A stretch of 64,000 bases of DNA from Neorhizobium galegae (GCF_017877055.1 NZ_JAGIPG010000001.1:1426001-1490000); one strand, 5' to 3'. Positions 47,119 to 60,022 are shown, counted from the first letter of the stretch. The notes: generated by a model from the sequence alone, not told the origin. Program-made: numbers and translations.

Positions 47119-47820
47119 ATGTTCAAAAAATTAACGGCCGAGTTCTTCGGCACTTTCTGGCTTGTCTTCGGTGGATGCGGCAGCGCGGTTCTGGCTGCTG
47201 CGTTCCCCGATCTCGGTATCGGTTTCGTCGGCGTCGCGCTCGCATTCGGCCTGACGGTGCTGACCATGGCCTATGCGGTCGGCGGTATTTCCGGCGGGCA
47301 CTTCAATCCGGCGGTATCGGTGGGACTGACAGTTGCGGGCAGGTTCCCGGCATCCAGCCTCCTGGCCTATGTCGTCGCCCAGGTAGTGGGAGCCATTGTC
47401 GCGGCCCTGGTTCTTTATCTCATCGCCTCCGGCAAGGCTGGTTTCCAACTCGGCGGCTTTGCGTCCAACGGCTATGGCGAGCATTCGCCTGGCGGCTATT
47501 CGTTGACCTCCGCGCTGTTGATAGAACTGGTTCTGACCGGTTTCTTCATCTTCATCATTCTCGGCGCAACCGGGCCGAAGGCGCCGGCCGGGTTTGCTCC
47601 GATCGCAATCGGCCTTGCGCTGACGCTGATCCACCTGATCTCGATCCCGGTCACCAACACCTCCGTCAACCCTGCCCGTTCGACCGGTGTGGCGCTGATC
47701 GTCGGGGACTGGGCTCTCGGACAGCTTTGGCTTTTCTGGGCGGCTCCGATCGTAGGTGCCGTCCTCGGCGCGCTGGCGTGGAAGCTGGTGGACGATTCGG
47801 AAGAGCGGGCCGCAGCCTGA
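47119..47820 (+). CDS. aqpZ: Aquaporin Z (water channel)
   Basis: A 233-residue membrane protein with six membrane segments and the two NPA motifs in [16 protein letters not shown] and [46 protein letters not shown] at the N-terminus and the Arg after the second NPA are the AqpZ pattern. It allows rapid water flow and would respond to osmotic shifts. I use the ATG at 47119, with GGGG 8 bases upstream. It lies between murB and ddl, an unusual place within the dcw cluster, and ends with its own terminator. Confidence 0.94.
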   Translation: MFKKLTAEFFGTFWLVFGGCGSAVLAAAFPDLGIGFVGVALAFGLTVLTMAYAVGGISGGHFNPAVSVGLTVAGRFPASSLLAYVVAQVVGAIVAALVLYLIASGKAGFQLGGFASNGYGEHSPGGYSLTSALLIELVLTGFFIFIILGATGPKAPAGFAPIAIGLALTLIHLISIPVTNTSVNPARSTGVALIVGDWALGQLWLFWAAPIVGAVLGALAWKLVDDSEERAAA

Positions 47821-47856
47821 TCTTAAGAAGAACGGCGCGTTCCGCCGACGTAAAAG

Positions 47857-47888
47857 AGCCCGCAAAGCCGAATGCTTCGCGGGCTTTT
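47857..47888 (+). terminator. Intrinsic terminator after aqpZ
   Basis: A 7-bp outer stem (AGCCCGC 47857-47863 with GCGGGCT 47879-47885) and an inner AAGC/GCTT stem carry a 5-base loop and are followed by TTTT. It separates aqpZ from ddlB. Confidence 0.85.
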
Positions 47889-48042
47889 CTGTGTCTCGAT
47901 CTCAGGAATCGCCCCCCCCGATTCGAGAGACCCGACCATCATCTTATTGCCGATCCGAATGTTGCCGCAAACTGCGCGTTAACATTCTGCGATTCGATTT
48001 TTCCTTTGTTTTCATGATTTTGGCTGCCCGGGTTAATCAAGG

Positions 48043-48058
48043 TAAACGGTTTGTTAAC
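48043..48058 (+). promoter_or_regulatory. CtrA-like half-consensus upstream of ddlB-ftsQAZ
   Basis: TAAA-N7-TTAAC (48043-48058) differs by one base from the CtrA consensus TTAA-N7-TTAAC. It lies 112 bases before ddlB, in front of the ftsQ-ftsA-ftsZ genes that CtrA controls in some alphaproteobacteria. The motif is short and A+T-rich, so it can occur by chance. The 281 bases from 47889 to 48169 hold no gene otherwise. Confidence 0.3.
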
Positions 48059-48169
48059 CATATTCGGGCACTAATGCAGGCATGCCTAACATCCGGCGGG
48101 AATCGTCTGGGAACAGGCTGGCGCAAGCGCCGTAGCTTAGAGTGTAGTCCTTTTTGGCGGGAGTGATTG

Positions 48170-49096
48170 ATGGGCGACAAGCACGTGGCTGTTTTGATGG
48201 GAGGATTTTCCTCCGAGCGGCCTGTCAGCCTGTCCTCGGGCACTGCCTGTGCGGATGCTCTCGAAGGCGAAGGCTATCGCGTCACCCGCGTCGATGTCGG
48301 CCGGGATGTCGCGGCCGTTCTCTCGGATCTTCGGCCGGACGTTGCCTTCAATGCCTTGCACGGACCTTTCGGCGAGGACGGAACGATCCAGGGCATCCTC
48401 GAATACCTCGAGATTCCCTACACGCATTCCGGCGTGCTTGCCTCGGCGCTTGCCATGGATAAACACCAGGCCAAGCATGTCGCCAAGGCGTCCGGCATTC
48501 CTGTCGCCGAAGCCAAGGTCATGAGCCGCTTCGATATCGGCAGCGCCCATCCGATAAAGCCGCCCTATGTGGTGAAGCCGGTGCGCGAAGGGTCGTCCTT
48601 CGGTGTCGTGATCGTTCAGGAGAATCAGTCGCATCCGCCGCAGATCATCGGCTCGTCCGAATGGCGTTACGGCGATCGCGTCCTGGTCGAGCGTTATATC
48701 TATGGCCGCGAACTGACCTGCGGCGTGATGGGCGACGTGGCGCTTGGGGTTACCGAAGTGGTGCCGCTCAGCCACGCATTTTACGATTATGATGCGAAAT
48801 ATGCGGAGGGTGGTTCGAAACACGTCATCCCGGCGCAAATTTCACCGAATATTTACCAAAAGATTCAAACACTAGCGCTCAAGGCGCATCAGGCGATGGG
48901 CTGCCGTGGCGTCAGTCGCTCCGACTTCCGCTACGACGACCGGTTCTCCGAGAACGGCGAGGTTATCTGGCTGGAAATCAACACGCAGCCGGGCATGACC
49001 CCGACATCGCTGGTGCCCGAAATGGCCGGCCATGCCGGCCACTCGTTTGGTGAGCTCGTCCGTTGGATGGTGGAGGACGCTACGTGTTTGCGTTGA
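48170..49096 (+). CDS. ddlB: D-alanine--D-alanine ligase
   Basis: A 308-residue ATP-grasp protein. [19 protein letters not shown] at the N-terminus, [45 protein letters not shown] in the middle, and [22 protein letters not shown] at the end are all Ddl signatures. It makes the D-Ala-D-Ala dipeptide used by MurF. The start at 48170 has GGGAG 7 bases upstream. Its end overlaps ftsQ by 13 bases. ddlB is here the first gene of the ftsQ-ftsA-ftsZ part of the cluster. Confidence 0.97.
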   Translation: MGDKHVAVLMGGFSSERPVSLSSGTACADALEGEGYRVTRVDVGRDVAAVLSDLRPDVAFNALHGPFGEDGTIQGILEYLEIPYTHSGVLASALAMDKHQAKHVAKASGIPVAEAKVMSRFDIGSAHPIKPPYVVKPVREGSSFGVVIVQENQSHPPQIIGSSEWRYGDRVLVERYIYGRELTCGVMGDVALGVTEVVPLSHAFYDYDAKYAEGGSKHVIPAQISPNIYQKIQTLALKAHQAMGCRGVSRSDFRYDDRFSENGEVIWLEINTQPGMTPTSLVPEMAGHAGHSFGELVRWMVEDATCLR

Positions 49097-50016
49097 TCGG
49101 CAGAAAGGCGGGTGGACCGCGTGGCCGTTCTCAGGCTCTTTATCTCGGTGCCGAAGAGCGCCGGGTGCTTCCGCGCCCGCTTCGCCGGGTGTTCCGCTTC
49201 TGCGTCAGCCTCGCCACAGGCCGCATCCATATCCCGGCCCATACCGGGACGGTTGCCGCTGCCGGCTTCTTCGCGGCGGTCGGTCTCTACGGCATGTCGC
49301 TTGGCGGTCACGGCCAGACGGTCGCCCAGGCGACCACGGCAGCAGTCGGCTTTGCGATCGAGGACGTCCGCGTCTCGGGCAACGACCAGACCTCCGAAAT
49401 CGACATCCTGCAGCTTCTCGGCCTCGACGGCACGACCTCGCTTGTCGCCCTCGATATCGATTCGGCCCGCCGCAAGCTCTCGGCGCTTCCCTGGGTCCAG
49501 TATGCCGAAGTCCGCAAGATCTATCCGAAGACGATCGAGGTGATGCTGAAGGAACGTCAGGCCTTCGGCATCTGGCAGCATGGTTCCGAGCTGTCGCTGA
49601 TTGAAAAGAACGGCAGCGTGATCGCGCCGCTGCGTGACAACAAGTTCGCCTCGCTGCCGCTCTTTGTCGGCCGCGATGCCGAGACGGCTGCATCCTCCTT
49701 CGAGGACGCCATGGCCGGCTGGCCGGAGCTGAAAAATCGCGTGAAGGCCTATGTCCGCATCGCCGGTCGCCGCTGGGATCTGCATCTCGACAATGGCGTC
49801 GTGCTGAAGCTGCCAGAAGCCAATGTCGCCAAGGCGCTGCGCGTGCTCGCACGGCTCGAAAAGGAGCAGGGCTTGCTGGAGCGCGATGTCGCCGCCGTCG
49901 ATCTGAGGCTTGAGGATCGCACCACCATCCAGCTTACTCCCGGTGCCTTGGATCGCCGCAGAGAGGCGTTGGATGCGCGGACGAAGGCCCTGAAGAAATT
50001 GGGAGAGCAGTCTTGA
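49084..50016 (+). CDS. ftsQ: Cell division protein FtsQ
   Basis: A 310-residue single-pass membrane protein: basic cytoplasmic N-terminus (about 1-50), one membrane segment (about 55-76, [21 protein letters not shown]), a POTRA domain (about 90-160, [24 protein letters not shown] ... [27 protein letters not shown]) and a beta domain. It links FtsL-FtsB with the earlier divisome. I start it at the GTG at 49084, because GGAGG lies 7 bases upstream inside ddlB; this gives a 13-base overlap. Its stop overlaps the ftsA start (TTGA). Confidence 0.95.
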   Translation: MFALIGRKAGGPRGRSQALYLGAEERRVLPRPLRRVFRFCVSLATGRIHIPAHTGTVAAAGFFAAVGLYGMSLGGHGQTVAQATTAAVGFAIEDVRVSGNDQTSEIDILQLLGLDGTTSLVALDIDSARRKLSALPWVQYAEVRKIYPKTIEVMLKERQAFGIWQHGSELSLIEKNGSVIAPLRDNKFASLPLFVGRDAETAASSFEDAMAGWPELKNRVKAYVRIAGRRWDLHLDNGVVLKLPEANVAKALRVLARLEKEQGLLERDVAAVDLRLEDRTTIQLTPGALDRRREALDARTKALKKLGEQS

Positions 50017-51344
50017 GCGTATTCGGTTCATCCCATTTCGGTCTGCCGCGCATGAAGCCGCTGTCTTCCAAGCGCAGCCACGTCGTTTCGGTCCTCGATA
50101 TCGGCTCTACCAAGGTGGTCTGCATGATCGCCCGGCTGACGCCGCGTCAGGAAAGCCAGGTTCTGCCCGGCCGCACCCACAATATCGAGATCATCGGCAT
50201 CGGCCATCAGCGCTCGCGCGGTGTGAAGTCCGGCGTGATCGGCGATCTCGATGCCGCAGAAAGCGTCGTCCGTCTCGCGGTCGATGCCGCCGAACGCATG
50301 GCGGGGCTTACCGTCGACAGCCTGATCGTCAACGTTTCCGCCGGCCGCATCACCAGCGACGTCTATACCGCGACGATTGATCTCGGCGGCCAGGAAGTGG
50401 AAGAGGCCGATCTCAAGAAGGTTCTGATCGCGGCAAGCCAGCAGTCGCTGCGCCAGGATCGTGCCATCCTGCACTCGCTTCCGACCGGCTTCTCACTCGA
50501 CGGCGAACGCGGTATCCGCGATCCGCTGGCGATGTTCGGCGACACACTCGGTGTCGACATGCACGTCGTGGCCGCCGAGCGCGCCACGCTGAAGAACCTC
50601 GAACTCTGCGTCAACCGTGCGCATCTCTCGGTCGAAGGAATGGTCGCGACGCCCTATGCGAGCGGCCTTGCGGCCCTGGTCGACGACGAAGTCGAACTCG
50701 GCTGTGCCGCGATCGACATGGGCGGCGGCACGACGACGATCTCGGTGTTTGCCGAGGGCAAGCTCGTCCATACGGATGCGATCAGCCTTGGCGGCCATCA
50801 CGTGACGACCGACCTTGCCCGGGGGCTTTCGACCCGCATCGAGGATGCCGAGCGCATGAAGGTCGTGCACGGTTCGGCGCTCGCCAACGGTGGCGACGAG
50901 CGGGATGTGATCTCCGTTCCGCCGATCGGCGAGGACGATCGCGATCAGCCGACCCAGGTGCCGCGCTCGCTGGTCACCCGCATCGTGCAGGCGCGCATCG
51001 AAGAGACGCTGGAACTCATCCGCGACCGCATCCAGAAGTCGGGTTTCAGCCCGATCGTCGGCAAGCGCGTCGTGCTCACGGGTGGTGCCAGCCAGCTTAC
51101 CGGCCTTTCGGAAACGGCGCGCCGCATCCTGGCACGCAATGTCCGGATCGGCCGCCCGATGGGTGTCTCGGGCCTGCCGACGGCAGCCAAGGGACCGGCC
51201 TTTTCGACGGCAGTCGGGCTGATGATCTATCCGCAGGTCGCGGATCTCGAAACACACGCTTCGCAGAGCGGCCTGATGGCCACGCTGGGAAGCGGGAATG
51301 GCCGCCTGGCCCGCGTGGGGCAGTGGTTGAAGGAAAGTTTTTGA
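50013..51344 (+). CDS. ftsA: Cell division protein FtsA
   Basis: A 443-residue actin-like protein with VSVLDIGSTKVVCMIARL (phosphate 1), SRGVKSGVIGDLDAAESVVRLAVDAAERMAG (1C domain), AIDMGGGTTTISVFAEGKL (phosphate 2) and VVLTGGASQLTGL (adenosine site). The C-terminus RVGQWLKESF is the amphipathic membrane-binding helix. The TTG at 50013 is the likely start: GGGAG is 7 bases upstream and the family N-terminus ([13 protein letters not shown]) is conserved in rhizobia. It tethers FtsZ to the membrane. Confidence 0.96.
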   Translation: MSVFGSSHFGLPRMKPLSSKRSHVVSVLDIGSTKVVCMIARLTPRQESQVLPGRTHNIEIIGIGHQRSRGVKSGVIGDLDAAESVVRLAVDAAERMAGLTVDSLIVNVSAGRITSDVYTATIDLGGQEVEEADLKKVLIAASQQSLRQDRAILHSLPTGFSLDGERGIRDPLAMFGDTLGVDMHVVAAERATLKNLELCVNRAHLSVEGMVATPYASGLAALVDDEVELGCAAIDMGGGTTTISVFAEGKLVHTDAISLGGHHVTTDLARGLSTRIEDAERMKVVHGSALANGGDERDVISVPPIGEDDRDQPTQVPRSLVTRIVQARIEETLELIRDRIQKSGFSPIVGKRVVLTGGASQLTGLSETARRILARNVRIGRPMGVSGLPTAAKGPAFSTAVGLMIYPQVADLETHASQSGLMATLGSGNGRLARVGQWLKESF

Positions 51345-51431
51345 TGTGAGGGCTTCGCCCGCCCGCATCGGAGCAGAGTTGTAATGAATTGGCCGGCGGC
51401 GATGCGGCCAGCAAAAGAAGGAACTGGTGCA

Positions 51432-53225
51432 ATGACCATCAAGCTGCAGAAGCCTGATATCACGGAATTGAAGCCGCGGATTACCGTATTCGGCGTCGGT
51501 GGCGGCGGCGGTAACGCCGTCAACAACATGATTACCGCAGGCCTCGAAGGCGTCGACTTCGTCGTTGCCAATACCGACGCCCAGGCGCTGACCATGACCA
51601 AGGCCGAACGCATCATTCAGATGGGCGCCCGGGTCACCGAAGGTCTCGGCGCTGGTTCGCAGCCGGAAGTCGGCCGCGCCGCCGCGGAAGAATGCCTCGA
51701 CGAAATCGTCGATCACCTGCACGGCACGCATATGTGCTTCGTCACCGCCGGCATGGGCGGCGGCACAGGCACGGGTGCTGCGCCGGTCGTCGCGCAGGCC
51801 GCCCGCTCCAAGGGCATCCTGACCGTCGGCGTCGTCACCAAGCCGTTCCACTTCGAAGGCCAGCGCCGCATGCGGCTTGCCGAATCGGGTATCCAGGAAC
51901 TGCAGAAGTCGGTCGACACGCTGATCGTCATTCCGAACCAGAACCTCTTCCGCATCGCCAATGACAAGACGACCTTCGCCGATGCATTCGCGATGGCCGA
52001 CCAGGTTCTTTATTCCGGCGTCGCCTGCATTACCGACCTGATGGTCAAGGAAGGCCTGATCAACCTCGACTTCGCCGACGTCCGCTCGGTGATGCGCGAG
52101 ATGGGTCGTGCGATGATGGGTACCGGCGAAGCATCCGGCCCGGGCCGCGCCATGCAGGCCGCCGAAGCCGCCATCGCCAACCCGCTGCTCGACGAGACCT
52201 CGATGAAGGGCGCCCAGGGCCTCCTGATCTCGATCACCGGCGGCCGCGACCTGACGCTGTTCGAAGTCGACGAAGCTGCGACCCGCATCCGCGAAGAAGT
52301 CGATCCGGATGCGAACATCATCCTCGGCGCGACCTTCGACGAAGCGCTCGAAGGCCTGATTCGCGTATCGGTCGTCGCGACCGGCATCGATCGCGCCGCC
52401 GGCGCCGTCGACATCCGTGCCGCCGAAATGCGCGCCGCCACGAAGCCGATCATCCGCCCGTCAGCGGCCATTGCTCCGGCTCCGGTTGCCGCTCAGCCGG
52501 CTCCGGTCATGCAGGCAGCCCCGGCTCCGAAGCCGTTCGTCGATCCGATCGCCGAGACGATCCGCATGGCGGAAGCCGAAATGGAACGCGAACTCGCTAT
52601 CGCTGAACCGCAGCACCAGCATGCGGCCCCGGCACCTCAGCCGGTCGCTCCGCAGCCGATCATGCATCAGCAGGAAGAGTTCCGTCCGCAGAGCCGCATC
52701 TTCGCAGCGGCTCCGGCCGAAGCACCGGCTCCGGTCATGAGCCGCCCGGCTCCGGCCCCGCAGCCGGCCCCGGTTCATCATCACGTGCAGCAGCCCGCTC
52801 CGGCGATGAGCCAGCCGGCTCCGCGCCCGGCGCAGCCGGTCTACCGCGAGCCGATGGCGCCTTCGATGTCGCAGGTGGTCGAACCGGTTCGCATGCCGAA
52901 GGTCGAGGATTTCCCGCCGGTCGTGAAGGCCGAAATGGATCGTCGCGCCCAGCCCGTGAGCCATGTGCAGGAAGAGCGCGGCCCGATGGGTCTCCTGAAG
53001 CGGATCACCAACTCGCTTGGCCGCCGCGAAGAGGAAGAGCCTGCTCACATCGAGCCGGCGGCACCGGCTCCGGCCCCGCAGCAGCGCCGTCCGCTGTCGG
53101 CCGAAGCAAGCCTCTATGCGCCGCGCCGCGGCAATCTCGACGATCATGGACGTGCGGTTCCGCAGGCCCATCACGAGGAAGACCAGCTCGAAATTCCGGC
53201 CTTCCTGCGCCGCCAGTCGAACTGA
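51432..53225 (+). CDS. ftsZ: Cell division protein FtsZ with long C-terminal linker
   Basis: A 597-residue tubulin-like GTPase, much longer than E. coli FtsZ (383). The GTPase domain has [13 protein letters not shown] (21-33), the tubulin signature [13 protein letters not shown] near 110-120 and [17 protein letters not shown]. From about 335 to 585 the protein is an Ala/Pro/Gln-rich linker with repeated PAPVM/PAPAP-like runs. It ends with [12 protein letters not shown], the conserved peptide that binds FtsA and other partners. This is the form of main FtsZ in rhizobia. AAGGA lies 10 bases before the ATG. It follows ftsA by 87 bases and ends with a terminator. Confidence 0.97.
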   Translation: MTIKLQKPDITELKPRITVFGVGGGGGNAVNNMITAGLEGVDFVVANTDAQALTMTKAERIIQMGARVTEGLGAGSQPEVGRAAAEECLDEIVDHLHGTHMCFVTAGMGGGTGTGAAPVVAQAARSKGILTVGVVTKPFHFEGQRRMRLAESGIQELQKSVDTLIVIPNQNLFRIANDKTTFADAFAMADQVLYSGVACITDLMVKEGLINLDFADVRSVMREMGRAMMGTGEASGPGRAMQAAEAAIANPLLDETSMKGAQGLLISITGGRDLTLFEVDEAATRIREEVDPDANIILGATFDEALEGLIRVSVVATGIDRAAGAVDIRAAEMRAATKPIIRPSAAIAPAPVAAQPAPVMQAAPAPKPFVDPIAETIRMAEAEMERELAIAEPQHQHAAPAPQPVAPQPIMHQQEEFRPQSRIFAAAPAEAPAPVMSRPAPAPQPAPVHHHVQQPAPAMSQPAPRPAQPVYREPMAPSMSQVVEPVRMPKVEDFPPVVKAEMDRRAQPVSHVQEERGPMGLLKRITNSLGRREEEEPAHIEPAAPAPAPQQRRPLSAEASLYAPRRGNLDDHGRAVPQAHHEEDQLEIPAFLRRQSN

Positions 53226-53250
53226 GTTAAAGACGGTCACGAAATGTGAA

Positions 53251-53287
53251 GAAGGCCCGGATCACGCATCCGGGCCTTCGCTCGTTT
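53251..53287 (+). terminator. Intrinsic terminator after ftsZ
   Basis: A 12-bp perfect stem (GAAGGCCCGGAT 53251-53262 with ATCCGGGCCTTC 53268-53279) has a 5-base loop and then GCTCGTTTT. It separates ftsZ from lpxC, so lpxC needs its own promoter in the next 190 bases. Confidence 0.9.
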
Positions 53288-53480
53288 TATCAATCAACAC
53301 GCAGGGTTAACAACGTAACAATCCGAAATGAACAGTGATTTGGATTGTGCCGGATGGCTGCGTATGAAAGACGCTGAGACACGCCGACAGAGATCGACCG
53401 ATTCAGGCGATCGGTCCGGCAGGCGTTAAGAATATCGGATCCTTCTGCTTTACGGATCCGGCGAAAAGAAGGCAGCAGGA

Positions 53481-54437
53481 ATGACCATCGGACTGTTCGG
53501 TTTCCAGACCACCATCGCCTCCCCGGTAACCCTGAAGGGCATTGGCGTTCATTCCGGAGCCCCTGTCAGCCTTACCTTTCAGCCTGCCGAAGCCGGCACC
53601 GGCGTCATCTTCACGCGTCTTCTCGACGACGGCAGCTCGGTCGAATATCGGGCCGTTTCCTCCCAGGTCGGCAATACCGATCTCTGCACCGTTCTCGGCA
53701 CGTCGCTTTCCCGCTCCGTCGCGACGATCGAACACGTGATGGCCGCGATCTACGCGCTCGGCGTCGACAACCTCATGGTCGAAGTCGACAGCGGCGAGAT
53801 GCCGATCATGGACGGCAGCTCCCTTCCTTTCATCGAAGCCATCGAGCAGGCCGGCATCGTCAATCTCGGCATCAAGCGCCGCTATATCCGCGTGCTGAAG
53901 CCGGTGCGCATCGATAACGGTGCTTCCTGGTCGGAATTCCGCCCCTATGACGGCACGCGCTTCGAAGTCGAGATCGATTTCGCTTCGCCGCTGATCGGCC
54001 GCCAGAGCTGGAAGGGCGACCTGACGCCCGAGACCTTCAAGCAGGAACTCTCGCGCGCCCGCACCTTCGGTTTCATGCGCGACGTGGAACGTCTCTGGGC
54101 TGCGGGTTACGCACTCGGTTCCTCGCTCGAAAATTCGGTGGTCATCTCCGACGACGACACGATCGTCAATGTCGAGGGCCTTCGCTACAAGGATGAATTC
54201 GTCCGCCACAAGACGCTCGACGCCGTCGGCGACCTGGCGCTTGCCGGCGCCCAGTTCATCGGCTGCTACCGCTCCTATCGCGGCGGCCACAAGATGAATG
54301 CCAATGCACTGAAGGCGCTGATGAGCGACCCGACGGCCTACGAGGTCGTCGAGGCTCCGTCGTCGCGCGCGGCCCGCGTGCGAGCAGGGGAGTTCGTACC
54401 GGTCAACGTGCCGGAACTCGCGTCCTGGTTTGCCTGA
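53481..54437 (+). CDS. lpxC: UDP-3-O-acyl-N-acetylglucosamine deacetylase
   Basis: A 318-residue zinc enzyme. The metal ligands H85 (ATIEHVMAA), H243 and D247 (RHKTLDAVGD) correspond to H79, H238 and D242 of the E. coli enzyme. GGHKMNANALKALM near the end carries the conserved catalytic His. TLKGIGVHSGAPVSLTFQPA is the typical N-terminus. It catalyses the first committed step of lipid A synthesis. The start has AAGG 8 bases upstream. Own transcription unit with terminators on both sides. Confidence 0.97.
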   Translation: MTIGLFGFQTTIASPVTLKGIGVHSGAPVSLTFQPAEAGTGVIFTRLLDDGSSVEYRAVSSQVGNTDLCTVLGTSLSRSVATIEHVMAAIYALGVDNLMVEVDSGEMPIMDGSSLPFIEAIEQAGIVNLGIKRRYIRVLKPVRIDNGASWSEFRPYDGTRFEVEIDFASPLIGRQSWKGDLTPETFKQELSRARTFGFMRDVERLWAAGYALGSSLENSVVISDDDTIVNVEGLRYKDEFVRHKTLDAVGDLALAGAQFIGCYRSYRGGHKMNANALKALMSDPTAYEVVEAPSSRAARVRAGEFVPVNVPELASWFA

Positions 54438-54458
54438 TAAAGTTGACCCAGTCGACTC

Positions 54459-54491
54459 GGCCGCTTCCCCGGAAGCGGCCTTTTTCTTTTT
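54459..54491 (+). terminator. Intrinsic terminator after lpxC
   Basis: A stem GGCCGCTTC / GAAGCGGCC (54459-54467 with 54472-54480) with a 4-base loop is followed by TTTTTCTTTTT. Confidence 0.9.
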
Positions 54492-54656
54492 GGGAGACAG
54501 GTTCCGATTTAACCTTGAAATGCCCTATATTGCGGCGACGTGCCACAAAAATGCATTAATGCCACAGCATTGCGTTGCTCTCCCTTTGCTTTTATGGCTA
54601 GAACGGCCTGCTTGGGCAGCGGGCTTTTCAGGCGCGGGACGATCAGGAATTGTCGA

Positions 54657-55523
54657 ATGAACCATGTAAGGTCTGTTGGAATGCGTAAGACGGCAAGAGT
54701 AGCGCTTGTGTCGCTGGTGCTGGCCGGCGCCGGCTTTGGCATGACCGCCTGCCAATCGGATCCCGATATCGACATCACCAAGCTCGGTCTGGAAACGGAT
54801 GCCCCAGAGACGCTCTACAACCAGGGTCTCGCCAACATGAAGGCTGGCAACCTGGCCGAAGCGGGCCGCAAGTTCGATGCGATCGACCGCCAGAATCCCT
54901 TCACCGAATGGGGCCGCAAGGCGCTCGTCATGAGCACATTCACCAAGTACCGACTCGGCCGCAACGACGAGGCGGTGGCTACCGGCAACCGCTACATGAA
55001 CCAGTATCCGCAATCGCAGGATTCGGCCTATGTCCAGTATCTCGTCGGCCTCGCTTACTCCAAGCAGATCGCCGACGTAACCCAAGACCAGCGCGCTGCA
55101 GTGCGCACCATCGATGCGATGAACAAGGTCGTGACCAATTATCCGACCTCGGAATATGTCGAGGATGCGCAGGCGAAGATCCGCTTTGCGCGCGACCAGC
55201 TGGCCGGCAAGGAAATGCAGATCGGCCGTTACTATTTGGAGCGCAAGGAGTATCTTGCCGCGATCCAGCGCTTCCGCAACGTGGTCGAGCAGTACCCGAA
55301 CACCAACCAGGTGGAAGAGGCGCTGGCGCGTCTGACCGAAGCCTATTATGCGATGGGCATCACGGAAGAGGCGCAGACCGCTGCCGCTGTCCTCGGGCGC
55401 AATTATCCCGACAGCCAGTGGTATGCCGATTCCTTCAAGCTCCTGAAGGGCAACGGCGTCGAACCCCGCGAGAATCGCGGTTCGTGGATTTCCCGCGCCG
55501 GGGCCAAGCTGATCGGCGCATAA
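54657..55523 (+). CDS. bamD: Outer-membrane protein assembly factor BamD (lipoprotein)
   Basis: A 288-residue lipoprotein. The signal ends at a lipobox with Cys32 (GMTACQSD), followed by TPR-like helical repeats: ETLYNQGLANMKAGNLAEAGRKFDAIDRQNPFTEW, KALVMSTFTKYRLGRNDEAV, QIGRYYLERKEYLAAIQRFRNVVEQYPNTNQVEEALARLTEAYYAMG. This is the BamD (YfiO/ComL) pattern. It acts with BamA in the outer membrane. The ATG at 54657 (AGGA 8 bases upstream) is used; an ATG at 54681 (MRKTAR) is an alternative that keeps the signal. recN follows after 10 bases. Confidence 0.95.
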   Translation: MNHVRSVGMRKTARVALVSLVLAGAGFGMTACQSDPDIDITKLGLETDAPETLYNQGLANMKAGNLAEAGRKFDAIDRQNPFTEWGRKALVMSTFTKYRLGRNDEAVATGNRYMNQYPQSQDSAYVQYLVGLAYSKQIADVTQDQRAAVRTIDAMNKVVTNYPTSEYVEDAQAKIRFARDQLAGKEMQIGRYYLERKEYLAAIQRFRNVVEQYPNTNQVEEALARLTEAYYAMGITEEAQTAAAVLGRNYPDSQWYADSFKLLKGNGVEPRENRGSWISRAGAKLIGA

Positions 55524-55533
55524 GGTCTGAGAC

Positions 55534-57207
55534 ATGCTGATCCAGTTGTCGATCCGCGATATCGTTCTGATCGAACGGCTGGACCTTGCCTTCGAGACCG
55601 GCCTTTCGGTTCTGACCGGCGAAACCGGCGCCGGCAAATCGATCCTCCTCGACAGCCTCTCGCTGGCGCTCGGCGGCCGTGGCGATGGCGACCTGGTGCG
55701 CCATGGCGAGGACAAGGGCCAGGTGACGGCCGTCTTCGACGTGTCCGGCAGCCACGGCGCCCGCAAGCTTCTGCGCGACAACGGTATAGACGACGACGGC
55801 GACCTGATCTTCCGCCGCATCCAGTCGGCCGACGGGCGCACCCGCGCTTCGATCAACGACCAGCCGGTCAGCGTGCAGCTGATGCGTCAGGCCGGCCAGC
55901 TTCTGGTCGAAATCCACGGACAGCACGACGACCGGGCGCTGATCGATACTGACGCGCACCGCACGCTGCTCGACGCCTTCACGGGCTTAAGCGACGAGGT
56001 GCCGCAGCTTTCCGGCCTTTATCGCTCCTGGAAGGACGCGGAACGGGCTTTCAAGACCCATCGCGCCAAGGTGGAGGCCGCGGCGCGCGAAGCCGACTAT
56101 ATCCGCGCCTCTGTGGAAGAGCTCGAAGCGCTCGCGCCGCGCGACGGCGAGGAGGACGAACTCGCCGAGCAGCGCTCGCGGATGCAGAAATCCGAGCGCA
56201 TCGCCGGCGACATTTCCGAGGCCTCCGAATTTCTCAACGGCAATTCATCGCCCGTGCCGCTGATCGCCTCGCTGGTGCGGCGCCTGGAGCGCAAGAGCCA
56301 CGAGGCGCCCGGCCTGCTCGAAGAGACGGTCGAACTTCTCGATCAGGCGCTGAATTACCTCTCCAATGCCCAGATGGAAGTCGAGGCGGCGCTGAGGCGC
56401 ACCGAATTCGACCCGCGCGAACTGGAGCGAGTCGAGGAGCGACTGTTTGCCCTGCGCGCCGCCGGTCGTAAATATTCGATCCCGGTCGCCGACCTGCCGG
56501 CGCTTGCCGAAAAGATGATATCGGACCTTGCCGATCTCGATGCGGGTGAGGAGAAGCTCGCCGAGCTGGAAAAGCTCACCGCCTCTGCCAAGGCCGCCTA
56601 CGATCAGGCCGCCGCCATCCTGTCCGAGAAGCGCCGGCGTGGCGCCGAGGCGCTGGCCGACGCCGTGATGGCTGAGCTGCCTGCGCTGAAGCTCGAACGG
56701 GCCCGCTTCATGGTGGATGTGGCGAGCGATCCGGAAGCGGCGAGCGCTGAAGGCGTCGATACCGTCGAGTTCCACGTCCAGACCAATCCCGGCACCCGTC
56801 CCGGCCCGATCATGAAGGTCGCTTCGGGCGGCGAGCTGTCGCGTTTCCTTTTGGCGCTCAAGGTGGCGCTCGCCGACCGAGGCTCGGCTCCGACGCTGGT
56901 CTTTGATGAAATCGATACCGGTGTCGGCGGCGCGGTGGCGGACGCGATCGGCCAGCGGCTGAAACGGCTGTCGGACAAGGTGCAGGTGCTCTCCGTTACC
57001 CACGCGCCGCAGGTGGCTGCCCGCGCCGCGACCCATCTCCTGATCTCCAAGGGGCCGGCCGGCGAGGGCACAGACAAGATCGCCACCCGCGTCGCCACCA
57101 TGGAGCCGGAACACCGCACCGAAGAGATCGCCCGCATGCTGGCCGGGGCCTCCGTCACGGATGAGGCGAGGGCGGCAGCCAAGAGGCTTCTGGCGGGCAA
57201 TGGCTAG
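55534..57207 (+). CDS. recN: DNA repair protein RecN
   Basis: A 557-residue SMC-like ATPase. The N-terminal Walker A is GETGAGKSILLDSLSLALGGRG, and the C-terminal half has GGELSRFLLALKVALADRG (signature) and LVFDEIDTGVGGAVADAIG (Walker B), with a long coiled-coil middle (about 150-380). MLIQLSIRDIVLIERLDLAFE is the family N-terminus. It helps repair double-strand breaks. No LexA box was seen upstream; it is close behind bamD (10 bases) and probably transcribed with it. Confidence 0.97.
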   Translation: MLIQLSIRDIVLIERLDLAFETGLSVLTGETGAGKSILLDSLSLALGGRGDGDLVRHGEDKGQVTAVFDVSGSHGARKLLRDNGIDDDGDLIFRRIQSADGRTRASINDQPVSVQLMRQAGQLLVEIHGQHDDRALIDTDAHRTLLDAFTGLSDEVPQLSGLYRSWKDAERAFKTHRAKVEAAAREADYIRASVEELEALAPRDGEEDELAEQRSRMQKSERIAGDISEASEFLNGNSSPVPLIASLVRRLERKSHEAPGLLEETVELLDQALNYLSNAQMEVEAALRRTEFDPRELERVEERLFALRAAGRKYSIPVADLPALAEKMISDLADLDAGEEKLAELEKLTASAKAAYDQAAAILSEKRRRGAEALADAVMAELPALKLERARFMVDVASDPEAASAEGVDTVEFHVQTNPGTRPGPIMKVASGGELSRFLLALKVALADRGSAPTLVFDEIDTGVGGAVADAIGQRLKRLSDKVQVLSVTHAPQVAARAATHLLISKGPAGEGTDKIATRVATMEPEHRTEEIARMLAGASVTDEARAAAKRLLAGNG

Positions 57208-60022
<2,815 letters not shown>

